Shown: one piece after another, positions 33,538 to 42,613 of the stretch | How the letters are laid out: each line of letters begins with the position of its first letter | Numbering within the stretch: the stretch's first letter is position 1 | Assembly (NCBI GenBank): GCA_020881915.1 | Contig: JAJFPB010000007.1 | Span: forward strand, 806,001 to 870,000 | Origin: Paramyrothecium sp. XJ0827 | Lineage: Eukaryota > Ascomycota > Sordariomycetes > Hypocreales > Stachybotryaceae | Length of the DNA stretch: 64,000 nt | Reading direction: 5' to 3' | Position numbers and translations under genes: made by a program | Notes under the pieces: model-generated | The model's input: the letters and a program-made list of their open reading frames with translations, nothing else | Database searches by the model: none | What the model was told of the DNA's origin: nothing

Positions 33538-35034
33538 ATGTCGTCAGAAGCCAACCTCGACAAGGACGTGGCCAGTGTGCGCGAGCTTCCAGCTGCGTCA
33601 ACCGAGGCTTCCCTGCCATGGCTCGGCAAGATTCACCCCTACTTCAAGAATCCGGAACATGTCCTAGTTCTGAAGCTAGATTTTCTCCTTCTGACGTGGG
33701 CCTTTGTCGCTGGTTTGATGAAGGACTTGGATCAGTCGGCAACAACAGCGGCTTATGTTTCTGGCATGAAGGAATCGCTCTCGCTGTACGGTAATGAGCT
33801 TGTCGAGTTCACAACCTACTTCTCGATTGGATACGCCCTTTTCATCGTCCCCTCGCAAATGATCCAGACGCGCATTCGCCCATCGCTTTTCCTTCCGATC
33901 TGTGAGATCATATGGGGCACTCTTACTTTGGTCAACTTTGCTGCGCGCAATGCCAAGACAGTCTTCGTTCTGCGATTCTTTCTTGGTGTCTTCGAGTCTA
34001 CCTCGTGGCCGGGTATTGTGAACCTCATCTTCAACTGGTACACTCCATCCGAGCTGGGCAAAAGGCTGGCGATATTCGGCGTTAGTGGAGTCGCTGGAAA
34101 TATGTTTTTGGGCATTCTCCAGGCGTCACTTTATCGCAATCTGAATGGCGTGCATGGCCTCGAAGGATGGCAATGGCTGTTTATTGTTTGCGGAGTGATG
34201 ACGATTGTTTGGGGGTTTGTCGGCCTTGTGGCCATTCCAGATTCCCCGAGCATCACTCGGGCATTATATCTCACTCATTACGAGCGCAAACTCTCGTACG
34301 CAAGAATGGACGAAGCAGGGACCACGACGTCAAAAATCATTCCTTTCAAGCTTCTCAAAGAGAAGATTCAACGCCTTATCAGCAGTCCAGTTACATATTT
34401 CTTCCTCGCTGCTTACCTGCAATTCGCCTGGTCGCAGCGTGCCAACTCGTACTTCCTTCTCTATCTCAAAGGCCTGACGGACTCAAACGGGGAACAACTC
34501 TATTCTACCTATACCGTCAACCTCATACCGCTGGGTGGTTACGGTCTTTCTATCGTTGCAAACATCAGTCTTAACGCCCTTAGTGACTGGAAGGATTGGC
34601 GGTGGCAGGTCGCCTGCGCTGTTGCTGCACTCCAGTTGGTGGCCACCTCGGTTTTGTCTGCGTGGCCTGGTGGACGTGCAACCATTATGACTTTCTACTT
34701 TCTAACATTTGCTACAGCTGCATGGGGCTACGCCCTGTTGGCATGGTTGGCAAATATCCTTCGTAAGGAGCCAGAAGCCCGATCAATCGTGGTTGGCTTG
34801 GCTGTAACAATCGTATATGTTGGACATGCGACTATTCCACTCCGTGCCTGGCGAGTTGCAGACTCACCAAAGTATCCCATTGGCTTCCCTCTGGCAGCTG
34901 CCTTTAGCGTTGGAAGTATTCTGTCGATGCTGGGCTTAAGATGGTATGTGAAGCGTTTCCCAGGGGTCCAAGAATGGGGCTTGCGTTGGGCACGGAAGAG
35001 CCCATCAGAGGCAAGGGAGGAGGAGGCTCCATAG
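33538..35034 (+). CDS. Dal5-family MFS anion transporter
   Basis: Intronless gene for a 498-residue membrane transporter of the major facilitator superfamily, anion:cation symporter (allantoate permease, Dal5) group, at the plasma membrane. About 12 hydrophobic segments are seen. Group features are FLLLTWAFVAGLMKDLDQS in helix 1, LRFFLGVFES, GVSGVAGNMFLG, GWQWLFIVCG followed by the AIPDSP loop, and WLANILRKEPEARS near the C-terminus. Usual Dal5 proteins carry ANRTNVGNA after helix 1; here the region reads DQSATTAAYVSGMKESL. Known members import allantoate, vitamins, nicotinate or sulfonates. The divergent TauD dioxygenase and downstream HAD hydrolase suggest a sulfonate or organic acid. Start chosen as first ATG of the frame (MSSEANLDKD). 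Confidence 0.93.
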   Translation: MSSEANLDKDVASVRELPAASTEASLPWLGKIHPYFKNPEHVLVLKLDFLLLTWAFVAGLMKDLDQSATTAAYVSGMKESLSLYGNELVEFTTYFSIGYALFIVPSQMIQTRIRPSLFLPICEIIWGTLTLVNFAARNAKTVFVLRFFLGVFESTSWPGIVNLIFNWYTPSELGKRLAIFGVSGVAGNMFLGILQASLYRNLNGVHGLEGWQWLFIVCGVMTIVWGFVGLVAIPDSPSITRALYLTHYERKLSYARMDEAGTTTSKIIPFKLLKEKIQRLISSPVTYFFLAAYLQFAWSQRANSYFLLYLKGLTDSNGEQLYSTYTVNLIPLGGYGLSIVANISLNALSDWKDWRWQVACAVAALQLVATSVLSAWPGGRATIMTFYFLTFATAAWGYALLAWLANILRKEPEARSIVVGLAVTIVYVGHATIPLRAWRVADSPKYPIGFPLAAAFSVGSILSMLGLRWYVKRFPGVQEWGLRWARKSPSEAREEEAP

Positions 35035-35333
35035 GACATCGTATCACCTCTAGAAGCAATTTTTGGGAGCTCAATGGCCATCCCGATTCTTGGAGCCACC
35101 GAAAGACTGTGAGCGTTTTGGTCTTGGTAAAGAACATGTTAAGTGGGAATGGAATCAGCACTAGGCCAACCTTGTGCTTGAAAACAGCACATGATACCAC
35201 GCGATCGTCCCGAATTTGCCCGAGCTGACTATAACTATCAACTAAAGGGCGTAAACCTTACAAGTTCAATCCCAAATTCCCTCGATTGTGGAAAATTATG
35301 GTCTTGCGTCTTTGATCAAAAGAACAAAGAACA

Positions 35334-35993
35334 ATGTCTTCAACAGACTACGACGAAGCCGACTGGCGACCAAAAGCCATCGTTTTTGATTTGCTCACCG
35401 CTCTGCTTGATTCGTGGTCACTGTGGGACTCTTCTACACCAACCAAGTCCGCTTCCGAAGGGCGGCCGTGGCGGTCGCGATATCTTGAGATCACGTTTGG
35501 GGCCGGCTCGTATGTTCCGTATGAAAGTCTGGTCACCCAAGCCGCGGTGGACGTGGGTTTGTCCTCGACAGTAGCAGAACGTCTTTTGGCAGACTATGCA
35601 TCAATTGAGCCATGGCCCGAAGCTGCGGACGTCTTGAGTAAGCTCAAAAGTCATGGGTACAAGCTTGGGGTTGTCACAAATTGCTCAAAGGAACTCGGAC
35701 ATCTAGCCATCGGCAAACTCAACAAGCAAGTCCCTTTTGACGCGGCCGTCACCGCAGAAGAGAGCGGCTACTACCAGCCTACGCCGCAAGCCTACGCGGC
35801 TATTTTGCGCCTGTTGAACGTCGAAGCAAAAGACGTCCTCTTCGTGGCCGGAAGCGCGGGGGATGTCCAGGGAGCTTCCCGGGCTGGCATGAAGGTTGTT
35901 TGGCATAACAGGGCTGGACTGGCTAGCAAAGGAGATGCGGTGCCCAGTCGCGAAGGCAAGAGGCTTGATGATGTTCTACAAGATTACATTTGA
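35334..35993 (+). CDS. HAD-like hydrolase (haloacid dehalogenase-related)
   Basis: Intronless, 219 residues, 299 bases downstream of the transporter on the same strand. Haloacid-dehalogenase-fold protein: motif I KAIVFDLLTALLDSW (nucleophile Asp19), motif II GVVTNCS (Thr115), motif IV FVAGSAGDVQGA (Asp177). Motif III normally has an invariant Lys in an ESGYYKP-type context; here it reads EESGYYQP, with Gln148 in place of Lys. Motif I also lacks the usual GT but is, from memory, ordinary for this fungal subgroup. If Gln148 is real, hydrolase activity may be lost or altered. Substrate could be a halo-acid, a phosphate ester or none. Its position suggests a shared pathway with the transporter and dioxygenase. 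Confidence 0.85.
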   Translation: MSSTDYDEADWRPKAIVFDLLTALLDSWSLWDSSTPTKSASEGRPWRSRYLEITFGAGSYVPYESLVTQAAVDVGLSSTVAERLLADYASIEPWPEAADVLSKLKSHGYKLGVVTNCSKELGHLAIGKLNKQVPFDAAVTAEESGYYQPTPQAYAAILRLLNVEAKDVLFVAGSAGDVQGASRAGMKVVWHNRAGLASKGDAVPSREGKRLDDVLQDYI

Positions 35994-36474
35994 CCAAGCG
36001 GAATGCTGGATAGGCTATCATGATTTAATGTCTTTAGGACAATCTTCAGCAGTTAAAAGACTCTCATGTTTTGACCCAAAAGGATTGACGCGGCTTCGAT
36101 GGTGAAACATTTCCTAGTACGGCGACGCTCGTGTAAACATTGTTCGGGACTAACATAGGCCCTTCTTGATCTCAATGCTGGGTAATTTCGCCCCCCCCAA
36201 GAGATCTACTTCAAGGCAAGACTTTGAATAACAACGACTCATGGGGGCTAAGTTGTAAGACCGAGGTATTACAGGAAGACAACGCGATGCCCAGGTTACT
36301 ATCGAGATGTGGCAACATAATGAGGTCACACCGGAGGTCATGCATCATAATGTCAACCAAGGATAGAGAAAACTGCTCGGGCTTCACTGACGTGTATCAA
36401 CTGTTATTTATATCTGCGGCATTTTGACACAGGCAATCAGCTCACCATTACGTATTCCAATACCTTTCCTTAGC
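35994..36474. other. Convergent spacer, HAD / subtilase
   Basis: 480 bases between converging genes. A run of eight to nine C near 36,191-36,199 is the only noticeable feature. Confidence 0.45.
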
Positions 36475-39400
36475 TTAGAACACGATGGGAAGTACCTCAA
36501 TAAGCGGTGTATCCCAAATATCCCAGTTATCAGTGTTGCTGGGATTGCTGAAAGGCAACCGCGCTGCAAACCGCATGTGATACTTCCCCGGCGCAATATA
36601 GGATCCGTTGGCAAGTTTGCCGAGCCACCAGATGCGTCGAGTGATGGGATCGTAGGAGGTGGTGCGTTCGAGATTCAACATTGGGAAGGGCACCACACGC
36701 TCTCGGTCCATGGTGTTGTTGTTAAAGTTGGAGTGTCTGGAGGCATAAGGCGAGTAAGTTGCTGAACCAATATAACCGTTCTGACCAACGACAGGGGGGT
36801 ATTCCCAATTATGCTCGCGGTAGGTAGTGTCGTAGATATCCCATCGAAGCTCCTTCACTCCCCATCGATACTGCGTGTAGACCTTTGGAAAGTCCTGCGC
36901 GCTCACACTGAATGAAAACTTGTTGTATTTGTCGATGGTATCTCCTCTAGGACCACTACGCGCATAAGGGAATCCGGCTGGAGACATGTTCCGTCTGACG
37001 TTTTTCTTCAGGTCAAACGCTGCCCCCAGGTAAGGGACACCAAGCTGTTCTCCATTGTCGCCCTTGATCAAGACCTTGCCGCTGTAGACGGGCAGCTTGC
37101 TTTCGTCCTCAACTTTGGGGTACATGAAGTTGAATTGAGCCTGCTTTGTCTCGCCAGGTCGGACACGGAAGGCTCCCTGAGGAAAGTGGACGGTCGGGAT
37201 GAGCTCCTGGGGTTGCAAGTCAAGAATATGCCCTAGCAAAGATGGTGTGCGGCCTTGTGCGTTGAAACCTCCTGCCGGCTCCAGTTCAAAAGTGTAGGAG
37301 ACTTCTCTCTCTCCGTTATTGGTGATTTCGACTTTTTGATACCGGCTGAAATTGTTTGTATCATTGAGTGCAAATCTCTGGAAGCGCAGTGATGTACTGT
37401 AATCCAGAACTTTTGTAGCATTAATCAGGCCACTTCCAACTTGAGCAATGGGTGCGTAAAATCCGAAATCTCGGGGCGCACCAGTAGGCTCCAAGACCTG
37501 CCACGGGACGGACTTGCCGCTGGCAATGATGCGCTCAGTCAATCGCTTGGCAAAATCAGGGCCGTGTTTGTCTCGTCCACCATGTTTACCGATATACAAA
37601 GCGGCAACTCCCGCTACGTATGGACAAGCCATGGACGTGCCGTCCATGGATCGGAAGGTGTTCCCAAGGTAAGTGCTCCATATATCGGTACCAGGAGCAG
37701 CGATATCAGGCTTGATCTCCAACTCGTTCGTACCACCCCAGCTGGTGTAATCGGAAGGTATACCACCGGCCGAGTCATAGAAGCTTACTCGCCAGTTCTC
37801 ATCTTCGGGGAGCGTAAAGTCAACAGTAACGGTTGCTCCAGATTTGACAGCATCAATGATGGCGGCGCCAGCTTTGGCGTCAATCAAGACCATCTCAGAC
37901 TTCCGTGCGCTAGTATTGATGACTGTCGCAAAAGGGCGATCGTCATTGTTGTAAAGCAATATCCACCGGGCCCCGAACTTTTCAAGGTTTGCCTGTTTGC
38001 TATAAACATTACAAGTGCCTTTTCGAACCAGAACAACAACATTCGATAAGTCTGGTGTGTTGTCGGGCAAATTGCAAGCGTCATCCGTGACTGAAGTATC
38101 CAGTGTAATTGGGACGACACGAATCCCGGTAATGTTCCACAAGGGCCTGTTTGCAGAGGGAATGTAGGACAACAGGGTGGTGTTAGACTCGCCACCATTG
38201 GCAAAAGTGGCATGCCATGGTTGCGCGGGAACCTGACCGGGTCTGATTGAAGCAACAGATAAAACGTTCTTGCCAGAGGAGCCGCTGCTGGCGTAAAACG
38301 GTCCTGATTCCCCATCGTTCCCAGCAGCGACCGTGACTACAACGCCTGCATTGACGACTCTTGAGCAGACTGTAGCCCATGGGCCATCCGAGAACCCCGA
38401 TGCGCGCCCAATGCTGGCGGTGATGATGTCGGCCTAATAATGATTGGTGAGTCGTTCCATTCTACTCGACTTGAAACAAAATACTTACACCTGCTTCATA
38501 GGCCATTAACACTGCATCGATTAAAGAGTCTTCGTCGGTTCCATCCACCTGGACGAAGTTAATACCAGCTAATTCTCCTATGATCCAAGAACTTCATAGA
38601 GTAACTTACGGCGCCCATGACTTTGTAAGCAAGTAGCGTAGCTTCAGGAGCTACCCCAGAGAATCTTGATGCGCAGTCAGCGGGACCATCATCACAAGCG
38701 TTCCGTTTGTCTTTAAGGCTCACCCTGCCGACTTGCCAGCGATAATGCCAGCCACGTGCGTGCCGTGGCCAATGCTGTCCATGGGATCACTGTCGGGGAT
38801 CTTGTCATTTGATCCATCGTATTCTCCGAACTCATAGTCAGCAACAAGCCTCGATCATTCGAGTTTGTTTGCGCTTACCTTGGCCAACTAGATCATACCC
38901 CCCAGCAACTTTGAAGCCTGAACCAAAGCCTCCGCCCAACTAATTCGATCAGGGTCCGTCCATTCCAAATTCAAAGCTACTTACCGCTTCATGGGTATAG
39001 TCAATGCCTGAGTCGATGACAGCCACTTTGACCCCTTTTCCAAAAATACCGGCAGCATGTGCCTTGTCCACTCCAGTTGCCCAATGTACAGACCAATCTG
39101 CTGCGGTGGCCTCGCTGACAAGAGAATCTTTCCCTTCTACGGGTAACAAATAGAAGCGATTCATGGGCCAAGCATGGGCGACTTCGGCGACTTCTTGCAA
39201 CGAGTCGACGTTCTCATTGCTGGACTCAATACTCAGGCCGGTGAAAATGTCGGTGTTGAAGGCTTTGCGAATTGTGCCGCCATTGGCCTCCACCTTCCGC
39301 CTGAGCTGATCGAGTTCAGCACCCTGGGAAATATCAGCTTCAGGCGATTTGAGAGGAAATAAAATCCACTGCGAGAAAATGAGAGGCGACAGGCGACAGA

Positions 39401-39561
39401 TTGTCCATGTCTCCCCACCTAAGACATACTTGCTCGATTTCGACGATGAACCTCTGGGCAATTCCTTGGGCATTATCGGGATTCTCCGCCCGGGGCCAGG
39501 GTGAGCCGTGAACGCCAAAGTGCGAGAGGGCCAGAAAGGCCGGAACCAGGGTCAATTGCAT
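36475..39561 (-). CDS. Secreted subtilisin-like serine protease (S8, PA insert)
   Basis: Large secreted endopeptidase. Seven exons: 39561-39430, 39323-38985, 38939-38879, 38823-38724, 38664-38610, 38548-38489, 38433-36475 (introns 106, 45, 55, 59, 61, 55 bp), giving 901 residues. A signal peptide (MQLTLVPAFLALSHFGVHG) and an inhibitor-like propeptide (RFIVEIEQ ...) precede the catalytic domain. Asp148 (AVIDSGIDYTH), His197 (GHGTHVAG), the oxyanion Asn in VAAGNDGES and Ser516 (GTSMACPYVAG) make the triad. The long gap before the Ser holds a PA-type insert (around VVVLVRKGTCNVY ... ARWILLYNND). About 350 residues after the Ser form Fn3-like/C-terminal domains. This is the Vpr-like layout of large fungal subtilases. 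The tiny exons were placed by keeping the S8 motifs continuous; each junction is in phase. Confidence 0.9.
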
Positions 39562-41130
39562 GCTGGCGGAAACAGAGCGCGTGAGAAGCCCTGGATTCGT
39601 TGCAGCTCTACTTGGTACAGTAGAAGGGGCCGATCAACCATTTTAAACAACAAATGCATCTATCTAAGGCTTTGGACGCGGGCTACTGTCGTTAACGGAA
39701 ATTACTCCGACAATGGATCAAAATGAGATTGGAACCACAAACCCACCATGGCTCCAACATGCAGTCAAAGAGGTGTTTATCCCACTATAGCTTCTGTCTA
39801 TTTGCCGTTGGAGCGACTGCAGCTGCCTTTATGGTCAATCTACAGGTCTTGACATGCTTGGCATCTCGAAAGTGGCTACGCGACGGTCACAATCTAGCCC
39901 AATGCGTCGGAGGCCCAGGGTTGAGGTTACATGGCTATCTCGTATTTCATGCATCCTGCAGGAACCCTGATGGCACACTAATAAGAGGACAGCGATATTG
40001 AGCAGATTCTCAGATTGGATCTTAGAATGCGAGAGTGAATGCTATCATGTAAGTCCTCGAGTTCCCCATCCCAGCCCGCCACATGGGAGTTCAGATCGGC
40101 TGTCGCTTCGGCGCGTGTCTTGTGCAACGCCGATGCCAGGCCCTGAAACCACTCATAAAGTATTTTATATCCCTTTCCGAAAACGTGCATCTGTCGCTTT
40201 GGCGTTTGCGAAGTCTGACAGCTTGGGCCGTGCCAAAGTGTTGGGAATTAAAGCGCTGCCGGTTTGGCTTCATGAAAGCTTGCAATGCAGAAGATAGCCC
40301 AGGAGGGCAGTTTCTCTCACGAGACTATAGTTCTTGACTTTTGCTCTTCCACTTCCTTGACATGAGACCAGCGTACCAGCAATCAAGGATTGAGGGACTG
40401 GTCATGAACTCTGGTCATTATCTTGTGTTCCTGCTAGTCAACCTAGCCACTCGCTTGCGGATGCCGTGGGGACAAGAAGATAGCGTAGGCGGGCGCATTC
40501 ACCTGTCCCACGCCGCAATTATATGCTTGCATGACGCTCCACAAATAGTCATGAGTGTGTGTTGAATCCACGTGTATGACAAATGCCTGTGGGCAAGCTG
40601 GGACGATTTTGTAAGGCTGTGGGACCTGCTTCAGTAGAGCTCTTGCTTGGTGCAGGATAGCTAGGATCCTTCTTCACTGTGAATCAGACACATTTTAAAC
40701 TGAATTCCTTGTGACCCCTGATGGAATGCCAAGCCCTGCAGGCCCGCGGTGTGACGCCATTGGCTTAAAACCTGTCGCAAAAACGTGCAAAGCCTACACC
40801 ACAGCAAGTTGGCAAGCTTCAATTTCCATTTCAGAGGGGGAGAAGGCCGTGATGACTGTCCTTGTGCCGCGTTTCCCGTATTACTCACAATAAGGCATCT
40901 CGCCATAACACCCTGGCATGACAGCTGAAGCCTATTGGCTGCATTGTGCGGAGGGGTAATTACGTTCTGTGATGGAGAGCATGAAAATACGGGGCACGCC
41001 CTTCTCAGCACATTTTGCAACACATATTTAAGGAATAGCCGTGGCGCGTGGCTGATACGTGGCTGGCTACAGCACAGTTCTGATCGGGGAAAAGAGTCGC
41101 GATACACAACTACAGTGGTTCAAGATAAAT
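39562..41130. other. Divergent spacer, subtilase / S66 peptidase
   Basis: About 1.57 kb between divergent genes. Several short frames are present but none has a domain, signal peptide or splice pattern I can support. TATTTAAG at 41025-41032, about 100 bases before ATG 41131, may be the TATA element of the S66 peptidase gene. Confidence 0.45.
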
Positions 41131-42210
41131 ATGCCTTCCCCGATAATCCCAAAGAGCCTCCAGCCCGGCGCGACAATCGCCTTTGTCTCTCCGTCGGCTC
41201 GGCTGAACCACGAGCTTCCCGCTGTTGTTGCGCGAGCCACCGCCGTGCTCAACGGGCGAGGCTACCAGGTCCGCGAACTCTTCACACCCGATACTGGGAT
41301 CCAGTCCTCAATCGACAATCGCCTGTCTGAGCTGCGCGCCGCCTTTTCAGACCCTGATGTCTCGGCCATCATCTGCACCATTGGCGGGCCGTCCTTCAAC
41401 GAGCTGTTGCCGGCTTTGATAGCTGACACTGAGTTGCACAACACCATCCGCGCCAACCCCAAGATCGTCGTGGGGTATTCTGATATCACAGGGCTGCACT
41501 GGTTCCTACACGCCCTGACTGGGCTTCGCACATTCTATGGCCCGGGTCCCATTCCCGAATTGGGCGAGGCCAGTTCTGTCGATGATGATGCCTCGCCGCT
41601 TGCTTTCTGTGTGAAGCACCTTTTCCGAGCCATCGCGGACAGCCAGCCCCTTGGCGATGTCGCTCGATCGCTGACATACGCCCCCAAGCTTGATTCATGC
41701 TTCCATAACCCATCGTCGACAAACCCACCCGAGCTTGCCCCGAACACAGGCTGGACATGGCTGCGAGGCGGGAAGTCACAGGGTCGGCTTTTCGGCGGAT
41801 GCCTCACCGTCATGGCGCGCTTGGGAGGTGTGCGCGCCATCACTCCAGACTGGCGAGGGCGGATTGTCTTCCTTGAGACTGCCATGGATAACGACGATGT
41901 ATCAGGGCTTCCACTTGGTCGAGTGAGAGCCGGTATTGCAGATCTTGTAGCGCAGGGGGTGTTCGACGAGGCCGCGGGCCTGGTCGTGGGGCGGCCATTC
42001 GGATATGATTCTGCAAAAAGGAGACAGGTCTACGCCGGCGTTATCACAGGGCTGTTGTGTGAGGGTCGGTTGGCCGAGAAAAAGTTCCCCATTCTTTACA
42101 ACGTTGATTTTGGACACACAACTCCCATGGTCACGTTGCCGTTTGATGCATTGGCCGAGCTGGACTCAGAGAGAGACCGGTTTGCCATTTTAGAACCAGC
42201 CGTCAATTAG
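41131..42210 (+). CDS. S66-family serine peptidase (LD-carboxypeptidase/MccF-like)
   Basis: Intronless, 359 residues, cytosolic (no signal peptide). Peptidase family S66 cleaves LD-peptide bonds of bacterial murein or, in MccF, hydrolyses the toxic aminoacyl-nucleotide of microcin C. The start (LQPGATIAFVSPSA) matches the family's opening strand. The triad is visible: Ser117 in VVGYSDITGLHW, Glu249 in GRIVFLETAMDND, His329 in NVDFGHTTPM, spacing like MccF. LFGGCLTVMARLGG is the family's conserved inner strand. The fungus has no murein, so a role in detoxifying bacterial compounds or handling LD-peptides is inferred. Lack of introns and a GC-rich start may point to bacterial origin. Confidence 0.92.
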   Translation: MPSPIIPKSLQPGATIAFVSPSARLNHELPAVVARATAVLNGRGYQVRELFTPDTGIQSSIDNRLSELRAAFSDPDVSAIICTIGGPSFNELLPALIADTELHNTIRANPKIVVGYSDITGLHWFLHALTGLRTFYGPGPIPELGEASSVDDDASPLAFCVKHLFRAIADSQPLGDVARSLTYAPKLDSCFHNPSSTNPPELAPNTGWTWLRGGKSQGRLFGGCLTVMARLGGVRAITPDWRGRIVFLETAMDNDDVSGLPLGRVRAGIADLVAQGVFDEAAGLVVGRPFGYDSAKRRQVYAGVITGLLCEGRLAEKKFPILYNVDFGHTTPMVTLPFDALAELDSERDRFAILEPAVN

Positions 42211-42613
42211 ACCAACCTCGACAGGAGTAATGATTCAAGTAATGGAATAAATAGCAGAACATGGAAATGTGCTTCTTGTTTGCTGACTGCCTTACCTCAT
42301 TTTTTCCTTCATCCTTGGAGCATACAGCATTTTCTGACAGATGCCTTCTCTGACAACCGAGTCATGACGAGACAGGCCGGCATACGATTTACCGAATGGA
42401 TTGACAGCCGAACCATATTTTTGTAACATGACGACAATGGATTGAAACTCGGGTCAAGGATTCTCGCTTGAACGTGGAACGTTCTGAATACAATAGTTCA
42501 TAGACTGACAGGATACTCAATCGATTAAATGATATATTGACCCCGAGCAATTCAATTTCATAATATTCTAATGCATAAAAGGCAGACTATCGTGAAAATT
42601 CATCCAGACAAGC
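42211..42613. other. Convergent spacer, S66 peptidase / carboxylesterase
   Basis: About 400 AT-rich bases between converging genes; no gene or repeat seen. Confidence 0.45.

Noticed and set aside
27244..35993. A secondary-metabolite gene cluster around the ADH, regulator, dioxygenase and transporter
   Set aside because: No backbone enzyme (PKS, NRPS, terpene synthase, DMATS) is present, and spacers over 1 kb separate the ADH and regulator from the rest.
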